Source of the DNA: Actinomycetaceae bacterium TAE3-ERU4
GTDB taxonomy: Bacteria; Actinomycetota; Actinomycetes; Actinomycetales; Actinomycetaceae
Assembly: GCA_019218365.1 (NCBI GenBank)
Contig: JAHUUJ010000004.1
Location: 62,001-126,000 of the forward strand
Length of the DNA: 64,000 nucleotides
Direction of reading: 5' to 3'
Below, one piece after another: positions 18,374 through 27,395 of this stretch. Under the pieces are notes generated by a model. It ran no database searches. It was not told the origin of the DNA and worked only from the letters and a program-made list of their open reading frames with translations. The translations under genes were made by a program, and so were the position numbers. Position 1 is the first letter of the stretch. The number at the start of each line of letters is the position of its first letter.

Positions 18374-20737
18374 TCAGTCATCATTCTCGTCAGACTTTTT
18401 ACGAGAACGTGAACGAGGACGACGTTCACGACGTTCACGCCCTTCGCCACGGTTACGGTTAGAACGCTCACGGCGCTCTCCCCGGTCTTTCTTTTCAGTT
18501 TCTTCCTCAGAGGCTACCTCTTCGGGAATTTCATTTCCCTCTTCATCGGTAACTACCGCGTGAAGCGAAAGCTTACCGCGCTGGTCGATTTCAGCAATTT
18601 CAACCTGAATCTGCTGTCCCACCTGGAGGACATCTTCAACGGATTCAACACGCTTACCACCGACTAGACGGCGAATCTGCGAAATGTGCAGCAATCCGTC
18701 CTTGCCTGGGGTAAGCGAAACAAAAGCACCGAAAGTAGTGGTCTTCACAACGGTTCCTACGAAACGTTCTCCGACCTCGGGCATCTGTGGGTTAGCAATA
18801 GCGTTAACCATGTTACGAGCAGCTTCCGCCGATGGCCCATCGGTTGCACCGATGAATACTGATCCATCGTCTTCAATCGTTAGCTCGGCACCGGTATCTT
18901 CCTGAATCTGGTTAATCATCTTCCCCTTCGGGCCAATGACCTCACCAATCTTGTCAACAGGAATCTTAACAGTGATGATACGCGGAGCAGTCGGCGCCAT
19001 TTCATCAGGCTCATTAATTGCCTGGCTCATTACGTCCAAAATGGTCATGCGAGCATCACGAGCCTGCCCAAGGGCACTCTTGAGAACATCCGACGGAATC
19101 CCATCAAGTTTTGTATCAAGCTGAATAGCAGTGACGAATTCACGTGTACCAGCAACCTTGAAGTCCATGTCGCCGAAACCATCTTCAGCGCCCAAGATGT
19201 CGGTCAAAGCAACGTAACGAGTTTCCCCGTCAACCTCGTCGGACATCAAGCCCATTGCAATACCCGCAACGGGTGCGCGCAAAGGTACACCGGCGTTGAA
19301 AAGCGAAAGGGTTGAGGCGCAGACAGATCCCATGGAGGTCGATCCATTAGAACCAAGCGCTTCCGATACCTGACGAATCGCGTACGGGAAGTCTTCACGA
19401 GCAGGCAAAACAGGCAGCAAAGCACGCTCAGCAAGCGCACCGTGTCCAATTTCGCGACGCTTCGGGGAACCCACACGTCCGGTTTCACCGGTGGAGTAAG
19501 GCGGGAAGTTGTAGTGGTGCATGTAGCGCTTTGAGTCAATCGGGCTAAGACCATCAAGCTGCTGTTCAAGACGCAACATGTTCAAAGTAGTTACACCCAG
19601 AATTTGGGTTTCTCCACGCTGGAAAAGCGCGGAACCGTGAACGCGCGGGACAACCTCAACCTCAGCGGAAAGTGAACGAATATCACGAACTCCACGTCCG
19701 TCCATACGTACACCATCGGTAAGTACACGCTGACGTACTTCATTCTTAGTTAATGAACGGAATGCAGCCTTAAGTTCCTTTTCCCCTTCGGGGAATTCTT
19801 CTTCGAGTTCAGCCAAGGCCGCGTCGCGAATTTCATCAAGCTTAGTTTCACGTTCTAGCTTTTCAACGATTGTTAGTGCCTCGGATAGCTTTTCCTTGCA
19901 GGCCTTTTCAATTGCTTCATAGTGCTCGGGAGCATAGTCGGGGAAAAGCTCAAACTCAGCGGTCGGCTTAGAAGCTAGCTTAGCTACTTCAGACTGTGCA
20001 TCAATCAAAGCGCGAATGAAGGGCTTCGCAGCTTCAAGACCCTCGGCTACTGTATCTTCAGTCGGCTTGGAAGCTCCTGCTTCGATTAGCTCCCATGCAT
20101 TTTCGGTAGCTTCGGCCTCAACCATCATGATGGCAATATCATCCGAGCCATCAGCGCGTTTGATAGCACGTCCAGCAACAACCATGGTGAATACGGCTTT
20201 TTCAATTTCCGAGTAACGTGGGAAAGCAACCCACTGTCCATCGATTAAAGCCAAACGAGTGCCACCAATTGGCCCGGAGAAGGGCAAACCGGCAATCTGA
20301 GTGGACATGGAAGCAGCGTTAATAGCCAATACATCGTAAGCATCGTCCGGGTGGATAGCCATTACGGTAGCAACAACCTGCACCTCGTTACGCAATCCCT
20401 TAACAAAGGAGGGACGCAGGGGGCGATCCATCAAACGACAAGCCAAAATAGCTTCGGTGGTCGGGCGTCCTTCACGGCGGAAGAACGAAGCTGGGATTTT
20501 ACCAGCTGCATACTGACGTTCTTCCACATCTACAGTTAGTGGGAAAAAGTCAAACTGATCCTTGGGGTGCTTACCAACTGTGGTAGCAGAAAGAATCATG
20601 GTTTCATCATCTAAATATGCGACTGCTGAACCAGCAGCCTGACGGGCCAAGAGGCCTGTCTCAAAGCGCACTACGCGCTGGCCGAAACGACCGTTATCAA
20701 TAACGGCCTCTGCGGCAACAATTTCGGGAACCGACAC
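18374..20737 (-). CDS. pnp: Polynucleotide phosphorylase / guanosine pentaphosphate synthase
   Basis: 787-residue 3'-5' phosphorolytic exoribonuclease with two RNase PH-like domains (for example [20 protein letters not shown] and RTDGVRM-type [13 protein letters not shown]), a KH domain ([20 protein letters not shown]) and an S1 domain ([21 protein letters not shown]), then a basic Arg-rich tail typical of actinobacteria. The longest frame starts at 20770, but an AAGGAGGG ribosome-binding site falls inside it and points to GTG 20737, giving [12 protein letters not shown]. rpsO lies upstream with a stable hairpin between. Confidence 0.96.
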   Translation of the reverse strand: MSVPEIVAAEAVIDNGRFGQRVVRFETGLLARQAAGSAVAYLDDETMILSATTVGKHPKDQFDFFPLTVDVEERQYAAGKIPASFFRREGRPTTEAILACRLMDRPLRPSFVKGLRNEVQVVATVMAIHPDDAYDVLAINAASMSTQIAGLPFSGPIGGTRLALIDGQWVAFPRYSEIEKAVFTMVVAGRAIKRADGSDDIAIMMVEAEATENAWELIEAGASKPTEDTVAEGLEAAKPFIRALIDAQSEVAKLASKPTAEFELFPDYAPEHYEAIEKACKEKLSEALTIVEKLERETKLDEIRDAALAELEEEFPEGEKELKAAFRSLTKNEVRQRVLTDGVRMDGRGVRDIRSLSAEVEVVPRVHGSALFQRGETQILGVTTLNMLRLEQQLDGLSPIDSKRYMHHYNFPPYSTGETGRVGSPKRREIGHGALAERALLPVLPAREDFPYAIRQVSEALGSNGSTSMGSVCASTLSLFNAGVPLRAPVAGIAMGLMSDEVDGETRYVALTDILGAEDGFGDMDFKVAGTREFVTAIQLDTKLDGIPSDVLKSALGQARDARMTILDVMSQAINEPDEMAPTAPRIITVKIPVDKIGEVIGPKGKMINQIQEDTGAELTIEDDGSVFIGATDGPSAEAARNMVNAIANPQMPEVGERFVGTVVKTTTFGAFVSLTPGKDGLLHISQIRRLVGGKRVESVEDVLQVGQQIQVEIAEIDQRGKLSLHAVVTDEEGNEIPEEVASEEETEKKDRGERRERSNRNRGEGRERRERRPRSRSRKKSDENDD

Positions 20738-20885
20738 GGAACCCTCCTTTTCTTTTTTTCTTCTCATCATCCTCGAGGACGCCTCGCGGCCAGAAAGTCT
20801 CCAGCCTCAATGTCCTCGCATCTTCGTCCATCTAATTCAGCTCTCAAACATATTGATTTTTGCTCCGCTTAGATAGAATGCGGTT

Positions 20886-20914
20886 CCGGCCCGGACCAAC
20901 AAGGTCCGGGCCGG
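20886..20914 (-). terminator. Strong hairpin between rpsO and pnp
   Basis: Perfect 12-bp arms CCGGCCCGGACC and GGTCCGGGCCGG enclose a 5-nt loop, starting seven bases after the rpsO stop. No U-tract follows, so it may be a U-less actinobacterial terminator or a processing/stability hairpin of an rpsO-pnp transcript. Confidence 0.7.
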
Positions 20915-20920
20915 GAAAAA

Positions 20921-21190
20921 TTAGCCGCGAATGCCTAGACGGGCAATCAGAGAACGGTACCGTTCAATGTCGATTCCCTTTAGATATCCAAGCAGACGCT
21001 TACGCTGACCAACTAAGAGCATCAAACCACGACGAGAGTGGTGGTCGTGAGTGTGGCTCTTAAAGTGTTCAGTTAGGTCCTTAATACGCTGGGTCAGAAG
21101 CGCAATCTGTACCTCAGGCGATCCGGTGTCACCCGGGTGCGTAGCGTATTCAGCAACAATCTTATCTTTTACTTCCTTGCTCAGTGGCAC
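20921..21190 (-). CDS. rpsO: 30S ribosomal protein S15
   Basis: 89-residue S15, which binds 16S rRNA early in assembly of the platform. The conserved [17 protein letters not shown] and the [23 protein letters not shown] segments are present. The longest frame runs to 21235, but AAGGAG six bases before GTG 21190 and the normal family length fix the start at the GTG. S15 often represses its own mRNA; no leader structure was worked out here. Confidence 0.96.
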   Translation of the reverse strand: MPLSKEVKDKIVAEYATHPGDTGSPEVQIALLTQRIKDLTEHFKSHTHDHHSRRGLMLLVGQRKRLLGYLKGIDIERYRSLIARLGIRG

Positions 21191-21354
21191 AGGATTCTCC
21201 TTTTCCAATACTCGTTGCACGGAGCGGCAGAGCACGTTCTTCTGCGCATGACACTACCGTGGCCGATCTGACGGCGTTCCCAAGTCTACCACGTACAAGA
21301 TACTTAACCGTACCTATTAAAAAGTGAGTATAGGCACCCGTAAGTTCAATCCAT

Positions 21355-22341
21355 TTAGCAGGCGGTTACTTCTCGCGGGTCTACCCTACCGGCTGCCGGG
21401 ACACCTAAAATTGAAGCTGCATCACGCAAATCCTCATCCATTTGCCCCAAAAGTTCTTCTAAACTGGCAAAAGTAGCCATATCGCGTAATTTTGAGACGA
21501 ACTCAACTACCACTACCAAACCGTAAAGATTTAAATCCGCACGCCCTAACACATGGGCCTCAATTGTACGTTTTTCACCGTCAAAATGCGGGTTTGTACC
21601 AACTGAAATTGCTGCGGCAAAACGATGTTCTTTATTTTCTTCATCCACCCACGAAAGCCAACCGGCATATACCCCATCAGCGGGAATCTCCCCCACCTTT
21701 TGGGCATCTAAATTAGCGGTAGGAAATCCCAATTTACGACCTCGTTTAAGGCCGTGCACGACCTTTCCGCGGACTCGATGATTATCTCCGAGTATCGCTC
21801 TTGCGCTTTGCACATCTCCGGTCCCAAGAGCAGCTCGAATCCGTGTTGAAGAATACCTATTCCCAGCCGAATCATTTTGCTCATCTACCACGAGTACGGA
21901 AAACCCGTATTTTTCACCAAGAGAGCGCAAGGTGCCCAAATCTCCGCTGTTATCTTTCCCGAATTTAACGTCTCGACCAACAACAACTAGCTTTGCGCCG
22001 AGACCTTCCACAAAATATCGGCGAACAAACTCCTCAGGCATAAGTCCGGCTAATTCCCAGGTATAAGGCTCTATTAAAACTGCGTCCAATCCCATTTTTT
22101 TCATCCCGTTAAGACGATCGCGCAGGGAAGTAATTAACCTTATTTTTCGGTCGGGAGCATGAAGATGCGCCGGGTGAGGATCAAAGGTAACCGCCCAGGA
22201 CTGCACGCCTAAAGACTTTGCATACTTGATTACCTGAGAAATCAGATGACGATGCCCACGATGTAAACCGTCAAAGATTCCGATGGTAACGACACTTTCC
22301 ACTCCGGCAGGGAGCTGGTCAATAGAGGTATATTCCCGCAC
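21355..22341 (-). CDS. ribF: Bifunctional riboflavin kinase / FAD synthetase
   Basis: 328-residue RibF converting riboflavin to FMN and then FAD. The N-terminal nucleotidyltransferase half has the GIFDGLHRGHRHLI motif and the SSTRIRAAL segment; the C-terminal kinase half has GLKRGRKLGFPTANLD. The start is GTG 22341 with AAAGGAAA upstream. It follows truB with a 20-bp gap, the usual truB-ribF arrangement. No FMN riboswitch is evident before it. Confidence 0.95.
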   Translation of the reverse strand: MREYTSIDQLPAGVESVVTIGIFDGLHRGHRHLISQVIKYAKSLGVQSWAVTFDPHPAHLHAPDRKIRLITSLRDRLNGMKKMGLDAVLIEPYTWELAGLMPEEFVRRYFVEGLGAKLVVVGRDVKFGKDNSGDLGTLRSLGEKYGFSVLVVDEQNDSAGNRYSSTRIRAALGTGDVQSARAILGDNHRVRGKVVHGLKRGRKLGFPTANLDAQKVGEIPADGVYAGWLSWVDEENKEHRFAAAISVGTNPHFDGEKRTIEAHVLGRADLNLYGLVVVVEFVSKLRDMATFASLEELLGQMDEDLRDAASILGVPAAGRVDPREVTAC

Positions 22342-22361
22342 TTACTTTCCTTTATTTGTAC

Positions 22362-23378
22362 TTATGCCGGGTTAAAAACTAGCACTGGTTGAGCCTCTTG
22401 CGCACGATTTTTTATCAAAGCAACTACCTGACCATTGGTATCCAAAGCTGCAACAATCCCTTTTTGTTCAGAAGGGGAAACACGTTTCCCATATCTTAGG
22501 TTTTCTGCTTCTGCCCCCATTTGCCGAAGAGGAAATAAGCGAGCACATGCCCGTGTTAAAGAGATAGTTTTTAGACCTTGCGGATTTTCCTGTCGATTAT
22601 CTTCTTCTATCTGTGCCTTAAGTTCGGGAATAGTTTGTGCTTCTTCCACTCCAAAAGGTCCCGCAAGAGTACGTCGAAGAGCGGTTAGATGACCCCCGAC
22701 AGCTAAATTTTGCCCTAAATCTCTAGCTAAAGAACGAATATAGGTTCCTGCAGAACAACCTATCTTGGCACTGAAGTCAACTACCGGGATATCAGCAAAA
22801 TCATTTTCCGGCAAAGCGTTATATTCTTTTACCGAGGCAACAGCAGTCTGAAAATCTAGAATTTCAAAACCGTGGATTGTCACAGGTCGAGCTGCAAGCT
22901 CTACCTCCTGTCCGGCACGGACCATATCGTAAGCCCTTTTCCCATCGACTTTAATTGCACTCACACTTGCTGGAACCTGTTTTATCTCCCCTCGAAACTT
23001 ACTTACTTCAGTTTCGAGTTTTGCATAGGTAATTTCAGGGCACCCGGAAGAAGAAATCACTTTTCCTTCGATATCGTCAGTATCTGTAGCGATTCCCAAA
23101 CGAACTACAGCTTCATAGGCCTTGTCATGCCCTAATAGATAAGAAAGTAGCTTTGTCCCTTTCCCAATGCCGACTACCAACAATCCACTGGCAAGTGGAT
23201 CTAAGGTTCCTCCATGCCCGACTTTCTTAGTAGCAGCCAAGCGACGAACTCGGGAAACCACATCATGACTGGATATACCTACAGGTTTATCAACTAATAA
23301 CAAACCATCGGCTGCAGTAACACGAGCCCGAGGAACCGGATACAGCACCTCGCGCGGAGCAGAGTCTTTTATTTTCAC
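22362..23378 (-). CDS. truB: tRNA pseudouridine(55) synthase
   Basis: 338-residue TruB, which makes pseudouridine 55 in the T-loop of tRNAs. The catalytic motif [21 protein letters not shown], with its nucleophilic Asp, and the [12 protein letters not shown] segment are intact. The start is a GTG overlapping the rbfA stop as GTGA (23375-23378), so translation is coupled. A C-terminal actinobacterial TruB extension is present. Confidence 0.95.
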   Translation of the reverse strand: MKIKDSAPREVLYPVPRARVTAADGLLLVDKPVGISSHDVVSRVRRLAATKKVGHGGTLDPLASGLLVVGIGKGTKLLSYLLGHDKAYEAVVRLGIATDTDDIEGKVISSSGCPEITYAKLETEVSKFRGEIKQVPASVSAIKVDGKRAYDMVRAGQEVELAARPVTIHGFEILDFQTAVASVKEYNALPENDFADIPVVDFSAKIGCSAGTYIRSLARDLGQNLAVGGHLTALRRTLAGPFGVEEAQTIPELKAQIEEDNRQENPQGLKTISLTRACARLFPLRQMGAEAENLRYGKRVSPSEQKGIVAALDTNGQVVALIKNRAQEAQPVLVFNPA

Positions 23379-23845
23379 AGTTCGTCTTCGCCAAACCCTT
23401 GAAAACCATCAATCTCATCATCATTTTCTTCGCGTTTACGGTAGGGGTCGGCTTCACCGGCATATTGAGCGTTCTGCGCGCGTTTTGAGAGTTCTTCATC
23501 TGCCATTTTTGCCTGCGCGAGCTTTTCTTCGATGCTAGCGGCAGTTTCCGGAAGAGCATCGGGGATGAACTCGATAGAAGGAGTCAAACGAATCCCTAAG
23601 TTCTTTCCAATTTCTGACCTAATTAGCCCCTTGGCAGAAGAAAGCGCAGCAGCCGTGTCGTTACGCTCTTTTTCATTACCGAAGACCGTGTAAAAAATAG
23701 TTGCCTGCTGCAGATCCCCTGTTACTCGTACATCTGTAATAGTGGTAAACCCTAGGCGTGGATCTTTAATGCGTCGTTCAAGCATCCGCGCAACGGTTTG
23801 CTGAATCCGATCCGCGATTTTCCGAGCACGTGCTTCATCTGCCAT
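23375..23845 (-). CDS. rbfA: 30S ribosome-binding factor RbfA
   Basis: 156-residue KH-fold assembly factor for the small subunit and cold adaptation. It begins [19 protein letters not shown] and carries the [21 protein letters not shown] motif. The C-terminus has an acidic extension. GGAGAGG precedes the ATG. It is separated from infB here (infB is about 10 kb away), which differs from the infB-rbfA-truB order of many bacteria. Confidence 0.93.
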   Translation of the reverse strand: MADEARARKIADRIQQTVARMLERRIKDPRLGFTTITDVRVTGDLQQATIFYTVFGNEKERNDTAAALSSAKGLIRSEIGKNLGIRLTPSIEFIPDALPETAASIEEKLAQAKMADEELSKRAQNAQYAGEADPYRKREENDDEIDGFQGFGEDEL

Positions 23846-24072
23846 TTTTACCTCTCCTAGACAATTGGGTTACCCCTGTTTTTCAGGCATACTCATTGTA
23901 CTTGATGGAGGACAAACAGAAGGATTTTTTGCTTTTTAGCAAACTATAAAATGGGCAGAAAGACCCAAAGCGTAAGTTTTTTGAGCTTTTCTTAACCAAG
24001 AATAAAAGCAAATCTCTTTAGGCGTGAAAAATCTAACTCACACACCTCCACTAAGGAACGCCTGCACACAGA

Positions 24073-24097
24073 AGTTAGAGCCGCCTAACTTTATAAT
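24073..24097 (+). promoter_or_regulatory. Candidate DtxR/MntR operator abutting a -10 box
   Basis: AGTTAG-AGCCGC-CTAACT (24073-24090) is a perfect 6-6-6 inverted repeat whose TTAG...CTAA halves resemble DtxR-family boxes. It is followed one base later by a consensus -10, TATAAT (24092-24097). The importer ATG is only seven bases beyond the -10, so the transcript would be leaderless. A DtxR-family regulator is encoded at the far end of the operon. The regulatory link is inferred. Confidence 0.6.
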
Positions 24098-24104
24098 TTT
24101 TAAT

Positions 24105-25058
24105 ATGACAATTAAAAAAAATAACGTTAAACGTTTTTGTATTGCTCTGGCAGCAGTTTCTCTTTTTTCCCTCTCGGCTTGCACCGCGGGTGCCGGCTCG
24201 AATAAGGCTTCTGGGACCCCTGAAATTACACCGGTAACCAGCACGGATAAAAAGCCTATTGTCCTGACCACTTTTACGGTTCTTGCTGATATTGCCCGAA
24301 ATGTGTCCGGTGATCACCTGGATATTCAGTCCATTACTAAACCGGGGGCGGAGATTCACGCTTACGAACCAACCCCCAGCGATGTAAAGCGAGCTACCAA
24401 CGCGAACCTCATTATCGATCATGGCATGGGGCTTGAGCTGTGGTTCCAGAAGTTTATTCAAGATGCGAAGGTACCCCACGTTGTACTTTCACAAGGTATT
24501 GAGGAAATTCCAATCGAGGGATCTTCCCATGCCAATCCACATACTTGGATGAGTCCAGATAACGTACAAAAATACGTAGATACCCTGCAAAAGGCTTTCT
24601 CTAAGCTAGACCCTGCCCACGCTGCGGATTATAAAGCCAACGCCGAAGCTTATAAAGCAAAGCTGGCTCAGCTTCAAGAGAGTTTCAAAAAGGAACTCTC
24701 TAAGCTTCCTCCCGAACAACGAGTTTTGACTACCTGTGAAGGTGCTTTCTCCTACATGGCAAAAGATGCTGGTTTGCAGGAAGTTTATCTCTGGCCAGTA
24801 AACGCAGAATCAGAAGTTACCGCCCAGTCAATTTCTAAAGTAATTGACACAATTAAGAAAAAGAAAGTTCCGGCTGTCTTCTGCGAATCAACAGTTAACC
24901 AAAAAGCAATGCGCCAGGTCGCTACCTCCACGGGAGCTAAGTTCGGTGGGGTTCTCTATGTAGACTCGCTTTCGGAAAAGACAGGGCCTGTTCCCACCTA
25001 CTTGGATTTGATTCGTTACGACTCTGAAACTATTTCAAAGGCCTTAACCGGAAAATGA
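24105..25058 (+). CDS. Metal ABC transporter substrate-binding lipoprotein (Mn/Zn/Fe, TroA family)
   Basis: 317-residue cluster A-I metal-binding lipoprotein. A basic N-terminus, hydrophobic core and lipobox LSAC give an anchored protein. Family motifs are seen: TTFTVLADIARNVSGD, the GAEIHAYEPTPSD segment with the first His ligand, ANPHTWMSP with the second, and later Glu/Asp ligands near FCESTVNQKAM and YVDSLSE. The long His-rich loop of zinc-specific ZnuA proteins is absent, which favours manganese or iron. The frame extends to GTG 24024, but ATG 24105 gives the proper signal peptide. It overlaps the ATPase gene as ATGA. Confidence 0.9.
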   Translation: MTIKKNNVKRFCIALAAVSLFSLSACTAGAGSNKASGTPEITPVTSTDKKPIVLTTFTVLADIARNVSGDHLDIQSITKPGAEIHAYEPTPSDVKRATNANLIIDHGMGLELWFQKFIQDAKVPHVVLSQGIEEIPIEGSSHANPHTWMSPDNVQKYVDTLQKAFSKLDPAHAADYKANAEAYKAKLAQLQESFKKELSKLPPEQRVLTTCEGAFSYMAKDAGLQEVYLWPVNAESEVTAQSISKVIDTIKKKKVPAVFCESTVNQKAMRQVATSTGAKFGGVLYVDSLSEKTGPVPTYLDLIRYDSETISKALTGK

Positions 25059-25786
25059 GCGATAACTCTATAGACGTTAAAAACCTTCGCGTCAGATATG
25101 GGGATTTAGTCGCCTTAGAGGACGCAACGTTACATGTTGATGGTTCCCGAGTTTGCGGGCTAGTCGGCACCAACGGCTCTGGAAAATCCACGCTTTTTAA
25201 AGCGATGATGGGGATTCTTACTCCGGACTCGGGAGAAGTCAGCATTGGTGGCTTAACCCCACAAGAGGCACGTAACTCCAATTTGGTCGGATATGTTCCA
25301 CAAAGTGAAGAAGTCGATTGGACTTTTCCCTTACGAGTTTGGGACGTAGTGATGATGGGGCGTTACGGACATATGGGGTTTTTTCGCCGGATTCGTCAAG
25401 AAGACAAAAAAGCTGTCGAAGCGGCACTTGAACGAGTGGATTTACTAGATTTGGCAGAACGCCAAATCGGTGAGCTATCGGGAGGACAGAAAAAACGTGC
25501 TTTCGTTGCTCGAGGCTTAGCGCAAGGAGCAAAAATACTTTTTCTTGACGAGCCTTTTTCCGGAGTAGATAAGGTTTCCGAAGGAACTATCACCCGTCTT
25601 TTACAGGGACTGGCAAAAGACGGGGCAACAGTAATCGTTTCTACTCATGATTTAGCTGCACTTCCCAAGTTAGCTTCCGAAGCTATCTTGTTGCAGCGAC
25701 GCGTTCTAATGCACGCGGATACAGCTACGATTTTGCAGCCCGAAAATTTAGCCATGGCATTTGGCACTAGCGAGGTAGCACCATGA
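25055..25786 (+). CDS. Metal ABC transporter ATP-binding protein
   Basis: 243-residue ABC ATPase that energises the adjacent permease. Walker A GTNGSGKST, the signature LSGGQKKRAFVARGLAQ, Walker B ILFLDEPFSG and the H-loop STHD are complete. The Q-loop region GYVPQSEEVDW is typical of the Mn/Fe/Zn class. It overlaps both neighbours by four bases (ATGA), so all three importer subunits are coupled. Confidence 0.94.
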   Translation: MSDNSIDVKNLRVRYGDLVALEDATLHVDGSRVCGLVGTNGSGKSTLFKAMMGILTPDSGEVSIGGLTPQEARNSNLVGYVPQSEEVDWTFPLRVWDVVMMGRYGHMGFFRRIRQEDKKAVEAALERVDLLDLAERQIGELSGGQKKRAFVARGLAQGAKILFLDEPFSGVDKVSEGTITRLLQGLAKDGATVIVSTHDLAALPKLASEAILLQRRVLMHADTATILQPENLAMAFGTSEVAP

Positions 25787-26667
25787 TTTCAGTACTTCTT
25801 GAACCATTAAGCTATGACTTTATGCTTCGCGCTCTAGCCGTAGCTGTAATTGCCTCGATAGTTTGTGCACTACTTTCTTGCTGGCTAGTTTTAATTGGAT
25901 GGTCCCTAATGGGCGATGCAGTATCTCACGCCGTGCTTCCCGGAGTAGTTTTAGCCTATATTTTCGGCCTTCCATTTTCAGTTGGTGCAGTAATATTTGG
26001 TTTTATCGCCGTGGGACTTATAGGATTCGTAAAACGAAGCCCGAAGGTTAAAGAAGATGCCGCTATCGGTATTGTTTTTACAACTCTTTTTGCGCTTGGG
26101 CTGGTTTTAATCTCGAAAACTCCTTCGCAGACCAATCTGACACATATCATCTTTGGTAACGTCCTGGGAGTATCTAACTCAGAGCTGATTCAGGTAGCCA
26201 TAATCGCTTCGCTTGTTCTGCTTATCCTAATTGCAAAACGTCGTGACTTTACTCTTTTTGCCTTCGATAAAATTCATGCTCACGCAATTGGGCTAAGTAC
26301 TCTCCTGCTCGGAGGGGTATTACTAAGCCTGCTTGCACTAACTGTGGTGGTAGCGCTACAGGTTGTCGGGGTAATTTTAGTCGTCGCGATGCTAATTATT
26401 CCTGGTGTATCAGCCAGATTGCTTACGAACCGTTTCAGTTACATGCTAGTTATCGCTCCGGTAATATCAGTTCTTTGCACGATTACCGGAGTATGGATTA
26501 GTTATTTTGCCGACACCGCGGTAGGCGGAATGATTGTTCTTATGCAGGGGCTGGTATTTATTGTTGTTTACGCGCTGAACACTCTTCGGGCCCGTGGTAA
26601 AAGCAGAAGGAAAAGGAAAGCTGCCCTCACGAATAAGGACAGTATCCTTTCTCCTGCCTCAGTTTAG
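25783..26667 (+). CDS. Metal ABC transporter permease (ABC-3 family)
   Basis: 294-residue membrane permease with about eight or nine hydrophobic helices. The family segments SWLVLIGWSLMGDAVSHAVLPGVVLAY and the later ILVVAMLIIPGVSARLL are recognisable; I quote only their key parts: the GDAVSHAVLPG motif and LIIPGVSA. It forms the channel for the lipoprotein and ATPase encoded upstream. Its last nine bases overlap the convergent DtxR-family gene, leaving no room for a terminator. Confidence 0.93.
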   Translation: MISVLLEPLSYDFMLRALAVAVIASIVCALLSCWLVLIGWSLMGDAVSHAVLPGVVLAYIFGLPFSVGAVIFGFIAVGLIGFVKRSPKVKEDAAIGIVFTTLFALGLVLISKTPSQTNLTHIIFGNVLGVSNSELIQVAIIASLVLLILIAKRRDFTLFAFDKIHAHAIGLSTLLLGGVLLSLLALTVVVALQVVGVILVVAMLIIPGVSARLLTNRFSYMLVIAPVISVLCTITGVWISYFADTAVGGMIVLMQGLVFIVVYALNTLRARGKSRRKRKAALTNKDSILSPASV

Positions 26668-27327
26668 AGACACATAAATCGAAGCGCAGGCGCAAGCGCC
26701 TAAATCAATTTCCCCGGTAGGCCCGGTCACCTTTAACGAATCACTAAAAGGAGGACCGGGCTCTACTTTTATCTCTACCCCCACTCCAATTTTCTGGCTT
26801 TGTAAGAACTTCAAAAGTTCCGGATCTGAATCTGCAATCCGTTCTACAGTTAGCACCTGCCCGTGAGGTGCCTCATCTAGTGAAACGGCTACTAAAGCAG
26901 GAACCTGTCCGCTCTTGTTCGGAATTGGATCGCCGTGTGGGTCTCTGTCGGGATGTCCCAGATATTCATCTATTCGATCAATCAATAAATCAGAAACTGC
27001 ATGCTCTAAATGCTCAGCTTCTGCGTGTACTTCTTCCCATCCATAATCAAGCACCTCTACCAAAAAAGTTTCAATTAGACGGTGGCGACGAATCATTGCC
27101 AGCGCGTATTCGCGGCCTTGTTCCGTAAGTTCTATCGCACCGTAAGGCTCGTGGTGCAAAAGTCCCTTTTCCGTTAGCTTTTTTACCGTTTCAGAAATAG
27201 TAGATAGACGCAGGCCAGTTTTTTCACCTAATAATTTTGTAGTTACCGGCTGATCTGACCATTCTGAAAGGGCCCAAATAATCTTCAAATAATTTTGTGG
27301 ACTAGCGGAGAGTGTAGAAACTGACAT
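26659..27327 (-). CDS. DtxR/MntR-family metal-dependent repressor
   Basis: 222-residue three-domain regulator: winged HTH (about 10-75), metal-binding dimerisation domain (about 76-140) and a C-terminal FeoA/SH3-like domain (about 150-222). Ligand positions are His82, Glu105, Glu108 and His109 in EAEHLEHAVSD; the place of DtxR Cys102 is taken by Glu105, as in MntR. The MntR Asp8 position appears to be Asn12. It is convergent with the importer operon and divergent from the glycosylation cassette. It probably represses the importer when Mn or Fe is abundant; which metal is uncertain. The ATG is six bases after a TAGAAT, so it may be leaderless. Confidence 0.9.
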   Translation of the reverse strand: MSVSTLSASPQNYLKIIWALSEWSDQPVTTKLLGEKTGLRLSTISETVKKLTEKGLLHHEPYGAIELTEQGREYALAMIRRHRLIETFLVEVLDYGWEEVHAEAEHLEHAVSDLLIDRIDEYLGHPDRDPHGDPIPNKSGQVPALVAVSLDEAPHGQVLTVERIADSDPELLKFLQSQKIGVGVEIKVEPGPPFSDSLKVTGPTGEIDLGACACASIYVSLN

Positions 27328-27332
27328 ACCTA

Positions 27333-27389
27333 TATTCTAAAGGCTTCACTGCAGTAGAGGGTAGTTAGACCCTGTATTTTGTGTAGAAT
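27333..27389. promoter_or_regulatory. Divergent leaderless-type promoters between dtxR-like and DUF6541 genes
   Basis: TAGAAT occurs on the minus strand (27339-27334) six bases before the regulator ATG (27327), and on the plus strand (27384-27389) six bases before ATG 27396. Such spacing predicts transcripts starting at or next to the start codon. A half-site AGTTAG (27363-27368), identical to one arm of the importer operator, lies between them. The -35 boxes are weak. Confidence 0.5.
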
Positions 27390-27395
27390 ATCCGC

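Noticed and set aside
24024-24104. Upstream extension of the metal-binding lipoprotein from GTG 24024
   Set aside because: It would place 27 hydrophilic residues before the signal peptide and run through the -10 box and operator.
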